A DNA stretch of 5,065 nt from Burkholderiales bacterium (GTDB taxonomy: Bacteria; Pseudomonadota; Gammaproteobacteria; Burkholderiales; SHXO01): positions 1-5,065 of the forward strand of contig JAHCKU010000270.1 in NCBI GenBank assembly GCA_026125625.1, in the 5' to 3' direction. The notes under the pieces are model-generated. The model saw only the letters and a program-made list of their open reading frames with translations, was not told where the DNA came from and did no database searches. Made by a program: the position numbers and the translations under genes. The number at the start of each line of letters is the position of its first letter. Positions within the stretch are counted from its first letter, which is position 1. Below, one piece after another: positions 1 through 4,731 of this stretch.

Positions 1-201
1 GCCTTCGGTCAGGACGGCACGGCGCTGTTCAAGGCCAAATGCACGCTTTGCCACAGCCAGAGCAAGGTTCTGGACGGCGTGCGCAAAATCGCCGAGGCGG
101 AACGCCCGGAGCATCTGGAGAAATTCCTGGCCGGCCATCATGTGCCCGATGCCGCACAGCGCGAGGCGATCGTCGGCTATCTGCTCGAAGCTGCACGCTA
201 G
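1..201 (+). CDS. c-type cytochrome, C-terminal fragment (5' end outside window)
   Basis: The open frame runs from the first base to a TAG at 199-201 and gives 66 residues; the N-terminus, including any signal peptide, lies outside the window. A heme c attachment motif CTLCH is at residues 14-18, preceded by the usual Gly-rich stretch and 'LFKAKC' helix of class I cytochromes. The last ~20 residues (HHVPDAAQREAIVGYLLEAA) resemble the C-terminal helix that packs on the heme. The protein should be periplasmic and act as an electron carrier or as a domain of a dehydrogenase. No methionine occurs in the 48 residues after the heme motif, so the usual His/Met ligation is not possible from this fragment. 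His38, His46 or His47 could be the sixth ligand, or the site may be open. The specific partner is unknown. The heme motif makes the cytochrome call secure; the subfamily is not. Confidence 0.88.
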   Translation, partial: AFGQDGTALFKAKCTLCHSQSKVLDGVRKIAEAERPEHLEKFLAGHHVPDAAQREAIVGYLLEAAR

Positions 202-217
202 CGGCTCTGCGTGCAGC
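190..217. repeat. 9-bp perfect inverted repeat around the cytochrome stop codon
   Basis: GCTGCACGC (190-198) and GCGTGCAGC (209-217) are exact reverse complements separated by a 10-base loop. The TAG stop of the upstream cytochrome gene (199-201) lies in the loop. The stem is GC-rich and could end or attenuate the cytochrome transcript, but no T-run follows it, so it is not a standard intrinsic terminator. A Rho-dependent or mRNA-stabilising role is possible. The repeat is certain; the function is not. Confidence 0.5.
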
Positions 218-268
218 CGTGCGGCCGGCGCGGCAGTGAGCAGCGTGATTTTGGTTACCATTACGCTG

Positions 269-290
269 GCCGCGTCACACTGGACGCGGC
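269..290. repeat. 8-bp perfect inverted repeat in the otnK leader region
   Basis: GCCGCGTC (269-276) and GACGCGGC (283-290) are exact reverse complements with a 6-base loop. They lie 64 bases upstream of the otnK start and 11 bases before a purine-rich Shine-Dalgarno-like GAGGAG (301-306). The structure could be an RNA hairpin in the otnK leader or a dyad operator for a regulator. It has no T-run, so a terminator role is unlikely. No convincing -35/-10 pair was found between 202 and 353. Confidence 0.4.
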
Positions 291-315
291 GAATCGGAGC
301 GAGGAGAGTCCGGTG

Positions 316-357
316 ATGAAGAATGCGCGGCGACACTGCGAGGTCGAGGAAGCATGA
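316..357 (+). CDS. possible 13-residue leader peptide overlapping the otnK start
   Basis: An ATG at 316 (or an in-frame GTG at 313) opens a very short frame, MKNARRHCEVEEA, ending in a TGA at 355-357. That stop overlaps the otnK ATG (354-356) in the classic ATGA arrangement used for translational coupling. A GAGGAG at 301-306 lies 6 bases before the GTG and 9 before the ATG, which is suitable spacing. The same frame is open back to the cytochrome stop at 199-201, and open frames of this length are common in GC-rich DNA. The peptide has no obvious attenuator codon run. It may be a real coupling leader or coincidence. Confidence 0.22.
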   Translation: MKNARRHCEVEEA

Positions 358-1625
358 AGATCCTGCTCGGCTGCATCGCGGACGATTTCACCGGTGCCAC
401 CGACCTGGCCAATACGCTGGTCAAGGCGGGCATGCGCACCGTGCAACTGCTCGGCGTCCCGCGCGGCACGCTCGACGTACCGGAAGCCGACGCCGTGATC
501 GTTGCGCTGAAGTCGCGCAGCAACCCGGCGGCGGAGGCGGTGCAGATGTCGCTGGGCGCCCTCGAATGGTTGCGGGCAGCCGGCGCGCGTCAGTTCTATT
601 TCAAATACTGCTCGACATTCGACTCCACCGATGCCGGCAACATCGGACCGGTGGCCGATGCCCTGCTCGATGCGCTGGGTGCCGACTTCACCGTCTTCAA
701 CCCTGCCTTTCCGACCAACAAGCGCACGGTCTACAAAGGTTATCTGTTCGTGGGAGACGAGCTGCTGTCGGAATCCGGCATGCGCCATCACCCGCTCACG
801 CCCATGACCGATCCGTCGCTGGTGCGCGTGCTGCAGCGACAGACCACACACAAGGTCGGCGTGATGCAATACGGCACGCTGGTACAGGGTGCCCCGGCGG
901 TGCGCGAGGCGTTCGATACGCTGCGCGCTGCCGGCGTGCGCCACGTCGTGCTCGACTCCATTACCGACGAGCATCTGTTCACGCTGGGAGAAGCGTGTGC
1001 CGATCTCCAGCTGATCACCGGCGGCTCGGGCATGGCCATGGGCCTGCCCGCCAACTTCGTGCGGGCCGGGCTGATGCGCAGCGGGCAGAGCATGCCGCTG
1101 CCGCACGTCACCGGCCCCACTGCCGTCCTCGCCGGCAGCTGCTCGACGGCGACGCAAGGGCAGGTGGCGCACATGAAGCGTGATCATCCGACCTTCGAGC
1201 TCGACCCCCTGGCCATGGCGGCCGGCCGCGACGTGGCCATGGAGGCACTGACCTGGGCCGAGAGCCGGCTGTCCGAGAAACCGATCCTGATCTATTCGAC
1301 TGCCACGCCCGAGCAGGTGGCACAGGTGCAGCAGCAGCTGGGGCGTGAGCATGCCGGCACGTTGGTCGAGCACACCCTCGGGCGTATCGCCCAGGGGCTG
1401 GTGCAGCGTGGCGTACGCCGTCTGGTGGTCGCCGGCGGCGAGACCTCCGGCGCGGTGGTCGGTGCATTGGGCGTGGAGGGTCTCACCATCGGTCCGGAGA
1501 TCGATCCGGGCGTGCCGTGGACCTTCGGCATCGGCCAGCCGCCGCTCGCACTGGCTTTGAAATCCGGCAACTTCGGTGGACCGGACTTCTTCACGCGTGC
1601 GTTTCGCATGCAACCCCGGGGTTGA
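354..1625 (+). CDS. otnK: 3-oxo-tetronate kinase, DUF1537 four-carbon acid sugar kinase family (OtnK-like)
   Basis: The 423-residue protein has the normal length and both domains of the OtnK/YgbK family. This family phosphorylates 3-oxo-tetronates (3-dehydro-L-erythronate or D-threonate derivatives) with ATP to the 4-phosphate, in the cytoplasm. The N-terminal sugar-acid-binding domain starts with the hallmark ADDFTGATD (residues 9-17) and contains KYCSTFDSTDAGNIGPV (84-100). The middle has the ITGGSGMAMG stretch (221-230) and AGSCSTATQGQ (260-270). The C-terminal nucleotide-binding domain has AGGETSGAVV (360-369) and ends near KSGNFGG (403-409). The ATG at 354 is preceded by GAGGA (346-350) and puts the conserved MKILLGCIADDF at the very N-terminus, as in the family. 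The stop overlaps the otnC ribosome-binding site, which fits an operon. Family assignment is firm; the exact tetronate stereoisomer cannot be read from sequence. Confidence 0.95.
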   Translation: MKILLGCIADDFTGATDLANTLVKAGMRTVQLLGVPRGTLDVPEADAVIVALKSRSNPAAEAVQMSLGALEWLRAAGARQFYFKYCSTFDSTDAGNIGPVADALLDALGADFTVFNPAFPTNKRTVYKGYLFVGDELLSESGMRHHPLTPMTDPSLVRVLQRQTTHKVGVMQYGTLVQGAPAVREAFDTLRAAGVRHVVLDSITDEHLFTLGEACADLQLITGGSGMAMGLPANFVRAGLMRSGQSMPLPHVTGPTAVLAGSCSTATQGQVAHMKRDHPTFELDPLAMAAGRDVAMEALTWAESRLSEKPILIYSTATPEQVAQVQQQLGREHAGTLVEHTLGRIAQGLVQRGVRRLVVAGGETSGAVVGALGVEGLTIGPEIDPGVPWTFGIGQPPLALALKSGNFGGPDFFTRAFRMQPRG

Positions 1626-1629
1626 GGAG
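1624..1629 (+). promoter_or_regulatory. ribosome-binding site of otnC, overlapping the otnK stop
   Basis: GAGGAG shares its first two bases with the TGA that ends otnK (1623-1625) and lies 6 bases before the otnC GTG at 1636. It supports the GTG start and suggests that ribosomes finishing otnK help load otnC, keeping kinase and decarboxylase in balance. Confidence 0.75.
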
Positions 1630-1635
1630 TAAAGC

Positions 1636-2268
1636 GTGAACGAAACCCGGCTGCGCGAGGAGATCTGCTACTTCGGCAAATCCCTGTTCGATCGCGGGCT
1701 CGCTTTCGGCAGTGCGGGCAACATCAGCGCGCGCGTCGACGACGGCTGGCTGATGACGCCGACCAACTCATGTCTGGGGCGCCTCGATCCATCCGCATTG
1801 TCGAAGGTGGATCTGCAAGGCAATCTGCTGTCGGGCCCGCAGCCGACCAAGGAGGCCTTCCTGCATCGGTCGATGTACGCGCAGCGCTCGCACACCGGTG
1901 CCATCGTGCACCTGCATTCGACGTATTCGGTGGCGGTATCGGTGATGGCCGATGTCGATCCGCAGCAGCCGATCCCGCCTCTGACTGCCTATTACGTGAT
2001 GAAGATCGGAAAACTGGCGCTGGTGCCGTACCATGCACCGGGAGATCCATCGCTGGCCGACGCGGTGCGCGAGGTGGCCGGCAGGCATCACGCCGTGCTG
2101 CTGGCCAATCATGGTCCCGTGGTCGCCGGAAAGGATCTCGAAAGCGCGGTCTATGCAACCGAAGAGCTGGAGCAGACGGCCAAGCTCTACCTGCTGTTGC
2201 GCGGCGAGAAGGTGAAGTTGCTGGCGCCCGACGAAGTCGCGGCGCTGGTGCAGAAGTATCCGTCCTGA
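1636..2268 (+). CDS. otnC: 3-oxo-tetronate 4-phosphate decarboxylase, class II aldolase/adducin family (OtnC-like)
   Basis: The 210-residue protein belongs to the zinc-dependent class II aldolase family of L-fuculose-1-phosphate aldolase. Next to an OtnK it should decarboxylate 3-oxo-tetronate 4-phosphate to dihydroxyacetone phosphate and CO2 in the cytoplasm. Visible family motifs are FGSAGNISAR (24-33, phosphate loop), TPTN (41-44), the catalytic glutamate in TKEAFLH (Glu73), the zinc pair HLH (His92, His94) and a third zinc histidine in LANHGPVVAGK (His159). Glu73, His92 and His94 fall at the same numbers as in E. coli FucA. The GTG start has a well-placed GAGGAG and leaves a normal N-terminus for the family. 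It lies 10 bases behind otnK. The alternative, a pentose or deoxy-sugar phosphate aldolase, is less likely because of the neighbouring kinase. Confidence 0.93.
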   Translation: MNETRLREEICYFGKSLFDRGLAFGSAGNISARVDDGWLMTPTNSCLGRLDPSALSKVDLQGNLLSGPQPTKEAFLHRSMYAQRSHTGAIVHLHSTYSVAVSVMADVDPQQPIPPLTAYYVMKIGKLALVPYHAPGDPSLADAVREVAGRHHAVLLANHGPVVAGKDLESAVYATEELEQTAKLYLLLRGEKVKLLAPDEVAALVQKYPS

Positions 2269-2301
2269 ATTCGTCCAACTCTACGTGCCATTGGAGCGCT
2301 C

Positions 2302-2658
2302 ATGTCGATTTCTCATCTGAAGATTGCCGTCGCGCTGGTTGCCTGCACCGGCTTGAGTGCCTGCGCTTTTTGGAAGCAACCGGAGGTGCCGCAGGGGGCA
2401 GGCAGCGGCGTTGCACTCTATAACAGCAATCAGCTCACGCCCGCACAGTATCAGGTCGTCGAGCATATCTGGATCGATGACTGGCACAGCAACGTGCGCA
2501 TACCGACCTTCGCCAGCGTCGACGAAGGTATCGCCGCGCTCAAGGACAGGGCTGGCGCTGCCGGCGCGACCGGGTTGATCCATGCGATGTGCCTGGATGG
2601 CACCGGGTACGCTGCGGGTCGCCTGCTATGCTACGGCGATGCCATTCACCTGAACTGA
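2302..2658 (+). CDS. small predicted outer-membrane lipoprotein of unknown function
   Basis: The 118-residue protein begins with a lipoprotein signal peptide: a short charged start with Lys7, a hydrophobic core (8-20) and the lipobox LSAC with the lipidated cysteine at residue 21. Ala22-Phe23 follow, with no Asp retention signal at position +2, so the outer membrane is the likely destination. The mature part is ~98 residues and has two further cysteines, Cys97 and Cys110, that could form a disulfide. The pattern around residues 74-97 (ALKDRAGAAGATGLIHAMC) recalls small envelope lipoproteins such as RcsF or DUF4156 proteins, where a helix is followed by a 'GA..(I/V)' strand. That resemblance is weak and I do not assign the family. 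GGAG at 2293-2296 supports the ATG. It lies 33 bases after otnC and 32 before cytochrome c'. Its codon use looks like that of its neighbours. Confidence 0.82.
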   Translation: MSISHLKIAVALVACTGLSACAFWKQPEVPQGAGSGVALYNSNQLTPAQYQVVEHIWIDDWHSNVRIPTFASVDEGIAALKDRAGAAGATGLIHAMCLDGTGYAAGRLLCYGDAIHLN

Positions 2659-2679
2659 TCCGTCCATGACCACCCACGC

Positions 2680-2687
2680 AGGAGGAG
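2680..2687 (+). promoter_or_regulatory. strong ribosome-binding site of the cytochrome c' gene
   Basis: AGGAGGAG contains a complete anti-16S match (AGGAGG at 2680-2685) 5 bases before the ATG at 2691. It is the best Shine-Dalgarno sequence in the window and suggests cytochrome c' is made in larger amounts than its neighbours. Confidence 0.75.
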
Positions 2688-2690
2688 CCC

Positions 2691-3143
2691 ATGCACACAG
2701 TCAAGGCCTGTCTGATCGCTGCCGCGTTGTCCGCGGCAGCAGGTGCCGTGTCGGCGCAGCAGAAACCGGAGGAAGCGATCAAGTATCGCCAGTCCGCGCT
2801 GTTCATCCTCGGCCAGAATTTCGCGCCGCTGGCAGCCATGGCCCAGGGCAAGATGCCCTACGACAAGGACGCCGCGGCAAGCCACGCCGCGATAGTGGAG
2901 TACATGTCCAGGCTGCCGTGGGATCGCTTTGGGCCGGGCACGGAGCGCGGTGGCAACACCAAGGCCAAGCCGGAGATCTGGTCCAATCTGGACGACTTCA
3001 ACGCCAAGAGGGACAAGATGCAGAGCGAGGTCGGCAAGCTCGCACAGGTGGCGAAGACCGGTGACTTCAATGCGCTGAGGACCCAGGTGGGCGAAACCGG
3101 CAAGGCGTGCAAAGCCTGTCACGACGATTACCGCAACAAGTAA
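2691..3143 (+). CDS. cytochrome c' (class II c-type cytochrome, periplasmic)
   Basis: The 150-residue precursor has a Sec signal peptide (1-22, cleavage after AVSA) and a mature four-helix cytochrome c' of ordinary length. The heme motif CKACH is at 140-144, close to the C-terminus as in all class II cytochromes, with His144 as the proximal ligand and the conserved Arg148 four residues on. Other family marks are KYRQSALF in helix 1, LPWDRFGPGTE (75-85), KPEIWSNLDDF (93-103) and the acidic-basic helix before the heme. Leu37 aligns with the distal-pocket leucine (Leu16) of Alcaligenes xylosoxidans cytochrome c', which blocks the sixth site and governs NO/CO discrimination. Family members bind nitric oxide and are linked to NO tolerance in denitrifiers and phototrophs; this role is inferred here. 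The gene has been called cycP elsewhere. It converges with a cytochrome b561 gene, a possible electron partner. Confidence 0.97.
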   Translation: MHTVKACLIAAALSAAAGAVSAQQKPEEAIKYRQSALFILGQNFAPLAAMAQGKMPYDKDAAASHAAIVEYMSRLPWDRFGPGTERGGNTKAKPEIWSNLDDFNAKRDKMQSEVGKLAQVAKTGDFNALRTQVGETGKACKACHDDYRNK

Positions 3144-3145
3144 GG

Positions 3146-3176
3146 GCCAGGCAGCGGACGTGGCGCTGCGCTTGGC
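3146..3176. terminator. weak hairpin in the convergent gap, possible bidirectional terminator
   Basis: GCAGCG (3151-3156) and CGCTGC (3164-3169) form a 6-bp perfect stem with a 7-base loop. Outer GCCA (3146-3149) and TGGC (3173-3176) could extend it across a small bulge. It sits in the 60-base gap between two convergent genes, where a shared terminator is expected. No T-run follows it on either strand, so intrinsic termination would be weak. A second, mutually exclusive 5-bp stem (3162-3166 with 3175-3179) is also possible. Confidence 0.25.
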
Positions 3177-3203
3177 GCCTCGTCCTTTCCATGCCGACCG
3201 CGA

Positions 3204-3884
3204 TCAGTCGGCCACCAGCAGCCACACTGCCGCTGCGCTGGCGCCGAGCAGCAGTGCCGCGAGCCACAGGGGGGCGCTGCGCGGCGCAGCGCTCTGGTCA
3301 TCGTCGTGGAGCAGCTTGTCGCCGGTGATCATCGGCAGGATCAGATTCTCGCGTTTGACCACAAGATAGAACAGCGCGGCCAGGATGTGCACGGCGATGA
3401 GGCCGAGCAGCACGTTGAAGTTGACTTCGTGGATCACCGTCAGCAGGTCGCTGGTCTCCTTGGACACGCGTGCAGCGAGCGGGCCTTCGAGCATGATGTC
3501 GTCGTTGGCGAACAATCCGGTGCCGGCCTGAATCAGCAGGCTCAGCAGCAGCGCCATCACCATCCAGCCGCCGAGCGGGTTGTGTCCCGGATGAAACTCC
3601 CTTGAACCGCGTATCAATCCGATGCCGTAGCGCACCGCTGCCGCCGGGGAGCGCACGAACGAGCTGAAGCGTGCGTGCGTGCCGCCGAAGAATCCCCACG
3701 CGATGCGGAACAGGATCAGCATGAGCACGGTCAGGCCGCTCCACTGGTGAATCTGCATGGCGTTGCCGCCGATCTCCGCGCTGATCCAGGAGGTCGCGAT
3801 CAGTATCACCAGCATCCAATGGAACACGCGCACCGGCAGATCCCACACACGCATTCGTCGCCTCGTGCCCGCAGATGTTTTCAT
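3204..3884 (-). CDS. cytochrome b561-family membrane protein (bacterial / Ni-Fe hydrogenase b-type)
   Basis: The 226-residue integral membrane di-heme cytochrome b probably passes electrons between the quinone pool and a periplasmic heme protein. It opens with the family signature VWDLPVRVFHW (13-23). Membrane helices are near 21-36, 50-68, 104-125, 153-176 and a separate C-terminal helix at 206-225. Four histidines sit where heme ligands are expected: His22 (helix 1), His46 (HQWSG), His152 and His166 (helix 4). A periplasmic or loop EFHPGHNPLGGW (97-108) is also typical. The ATG at 3884 is chosen because AAGGG (3893-3897) lies 8 bases upstream and it begins 4 bases after the DUF3592 stop. 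An in-frame ATG at 3929 would add 15 residues but has no ribosome-binding site and would overlap that gene. The fifth helix, rich in Ala/Leu, is not needed for the b561 fold. The convergent cytochrome c' is a candidate partner. Confidence 0.93.
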   Translation of the reverse strand: MKTSAGTRRRMRVWDLPVRVFHWMLVILIATSWISAEIGGNAMQIHQWSGLTVLMLILFRIAWGFFGGTHARFSSFVRSPAAAVRYGIGLIRGSREFHPGHNPLGGWMVMALLLSLLIQAGTGLFANDDIMLEGPLAARVSKETSDLLTVIHEVNFNVLLGLIAVHILAALFYLVVKRENLILPMITGDKLLHDDDQSAAPRSAPLWLAALLLGASAAAVWLLVAD

Positions 3885-3888
3885 GCCG

Positions 3889-4572
3889 TCAGCCCTTGAA
3901 AGGTGCCGGATGTGGGACAGGGTAGGCATGCACGTTCGCCGAACGCCGGAACATGACCAGCAGCCCGGGTCCGATCAGCGCCAGGGCGCAGCCGGAGAGC
4001 AGATTGAAGTAGGCCGAAGCCGGTGTGGCGGTCTCGAGGACCGACTGGGTGATCTCGTCCGGGTCGTAGTAGACGGTCACGGTGCGCCCCAGCGGATATC
4101 GCTCGAGGTGGGCGAATGCTCGTTCACGCGTGTCATCGAAGCGCGTCTTCCCCAGGGAGAGACGGCTGGACACCACCATGCGTCCGTCCACCGCATACGA
4201 ATAGGTGACCCTCGGGCGCCATTGCGCGCCCTGCGAGCCCGGCACCGGCAGCACGTCGGAGGATTCGATCACGCCCGCTACCATGCGCCAGTCCTCCACC
4301 TGACGCGCCTCGCGGATGCGTTCGCCACCCTGCATCATCATCATCAACCCGATCAGCGAGAAGGCGGCGCAGAACGTCATCACCAGCATTCCCTGGATAC
4401 GCACCTCACCCAGCAGGCGCTGGGGTGCATCCGCGGGCAGCGTGGTGTCCATCGCCGCCGGGTAGGCTGGTGGCTGTGGCGGGGCTGGGGTTTGCGGCTG
4501 CAGCTGCACGCTGCGCAGGCCATGTTTTCTGCCTCCGGATCGCGCCATCCGCCGCTGTCTCGATTTGTACAT
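3889..4572 (-). CDS. DUF3592-type membrane protein of unknown function
   Basis: The 227-residue protein has a basic, proline-rich cytoplasmic N-terminus (about 1-58, with PAPPQPP at 29-35), one membrane helix (about 60-80, ending in four methionines), a ~105-residue domain outside the membrane and a second helix (about 188-208). The domain carries the DUF3592 pattern: DWRMVAGVIESS (94-105), WRPRVTYSYAVDGR (118-131), and YPLGRTVTVYYDPDEITQSVLE (159-180), the last being the most typical. No enzymatic residues are evident, and the family's role is not established. ATG 4572 is preferred over the adjacent TTG 4575 because GAGGAG lies just upstream; a shorter start at Met41 has no clear ribosome-binding site. 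The stop is 4 bases before the cytochrome b561 start, so the two are likely co-translated. Confidence 0.85.
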   Translation of the reverse strand: MYKSRQRRMARSGGRKHGLRSVQLQPQTPAPPQPPAYPAAMDTTLPADAPQRLLGEVRIQGMLVMTFCAAFSLIGLMMMMQGGERIREARQVEDWRMVAGVIESSDVLPVPGSQGAQWRPRVTYSYAVDGRMVVSSRLSLGKTRFDDTRERAFAHLERYPLGRTVTVYYDPDEITQSVLETATPASAYFNLLSGCALALIGPGLLVMFRRSANVHAYPVPHPAPFKG

Positions 4573-4731
4573 CAACTCCTCGGTCGTACCTGATACGCGA
4601 TGCAGCGGGCTTTGCGTCCGACTCCGCGTGCGTGCATTGCCGCTAAGTGTATCTCCACAGCGACAAGGGCGGGATGTTCAGAACCTGGGCGACTGAGCGA
4701 CCCGCGGCCAGGCGATGATCGCGCGTGCCTG
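4573..4731. other. 159-base intergenic gap between dusA and the DUF3592 gene
   Basis: This gap should hold the end of the dusA transcript and perhaps the promoter of the DUF3592-b561 pair. The only structure seen near the dusA stop is an 11-base odd palindrome GCGATGATCGC (4712-4722), with no T-run. A TACACT on the - strand resembles a -10 box but has no -35 box at normal spacing. No tRNA or small RNA was recognised. Confidence 0.3.
4576..4581 (-). promoter_or_regulatory. ribosome-binding site deciding the DUF3592 gene start
   Basis: On the - strand, GAGGAG is followed directly by TTG and then ATG. The TTG (4573-4575) would have no spacer, so the ATG at 4570-4572 with 3 bases of spacing is the more credible start. 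otnK has the same short spacing. Confidence 0.55.

Noticed and set aside
323..1183. A 286-codon + strand frame inside otnK
   Set aside because: It is an arginine- and alanine-rich out-of-frame shadow with no domain; the otnK frame carries all conserved kinase motifs.
261..1613. A 450-codon open frame on the - strand opposite otnK
   Set aside because: It lies wholly antisense to a clearly recognised kinase, is rich in His, Arg and Gln with no recognisable domain, and is the usual by-product of GC-rich codon bias on the opposite strand.
2574..2590. TTGAT half-site resembling an FNR/Anr box upstream of cytochrome c'
   Set aside because: The second half (ATCAA at 4-base spacing) is absent; the sequence there is coding for the lipoprotein.
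3885..3929. Longer b561 start at 3929
   Set aside because: No ribosome-binding site precedes it, it overlaps the DUF3592 gene by about 40 bases, and the added residues do not look conserved. The ATG at 3884 has AAGGG 8 bases upstream.
4499..4508. 10-bp perfect palindrome TGCAGCTGCA
   Set aside because: It lies inside the coding region for the Gln/Leu-rich N-terminal part of the DUF3592 protein, where CTG/CAG codons produce such palindromes easily.
3757..4593. A 278-codon open frame on the + strand opposite the DUF3592 gene and the b561 start
   Set aside because: Its product is low-complexity (His/Arg/Gln-rich) with no family pattern, whereas the - strand frames have recognisable domains and ribosome-binding sites.
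4640..4670. TACACT-like -10 box on the - strand upstream of the DUF3592 gene
   Set aside because: No -35-like hexamer is found at 16-18 bases, so it is not supported as a promoter.
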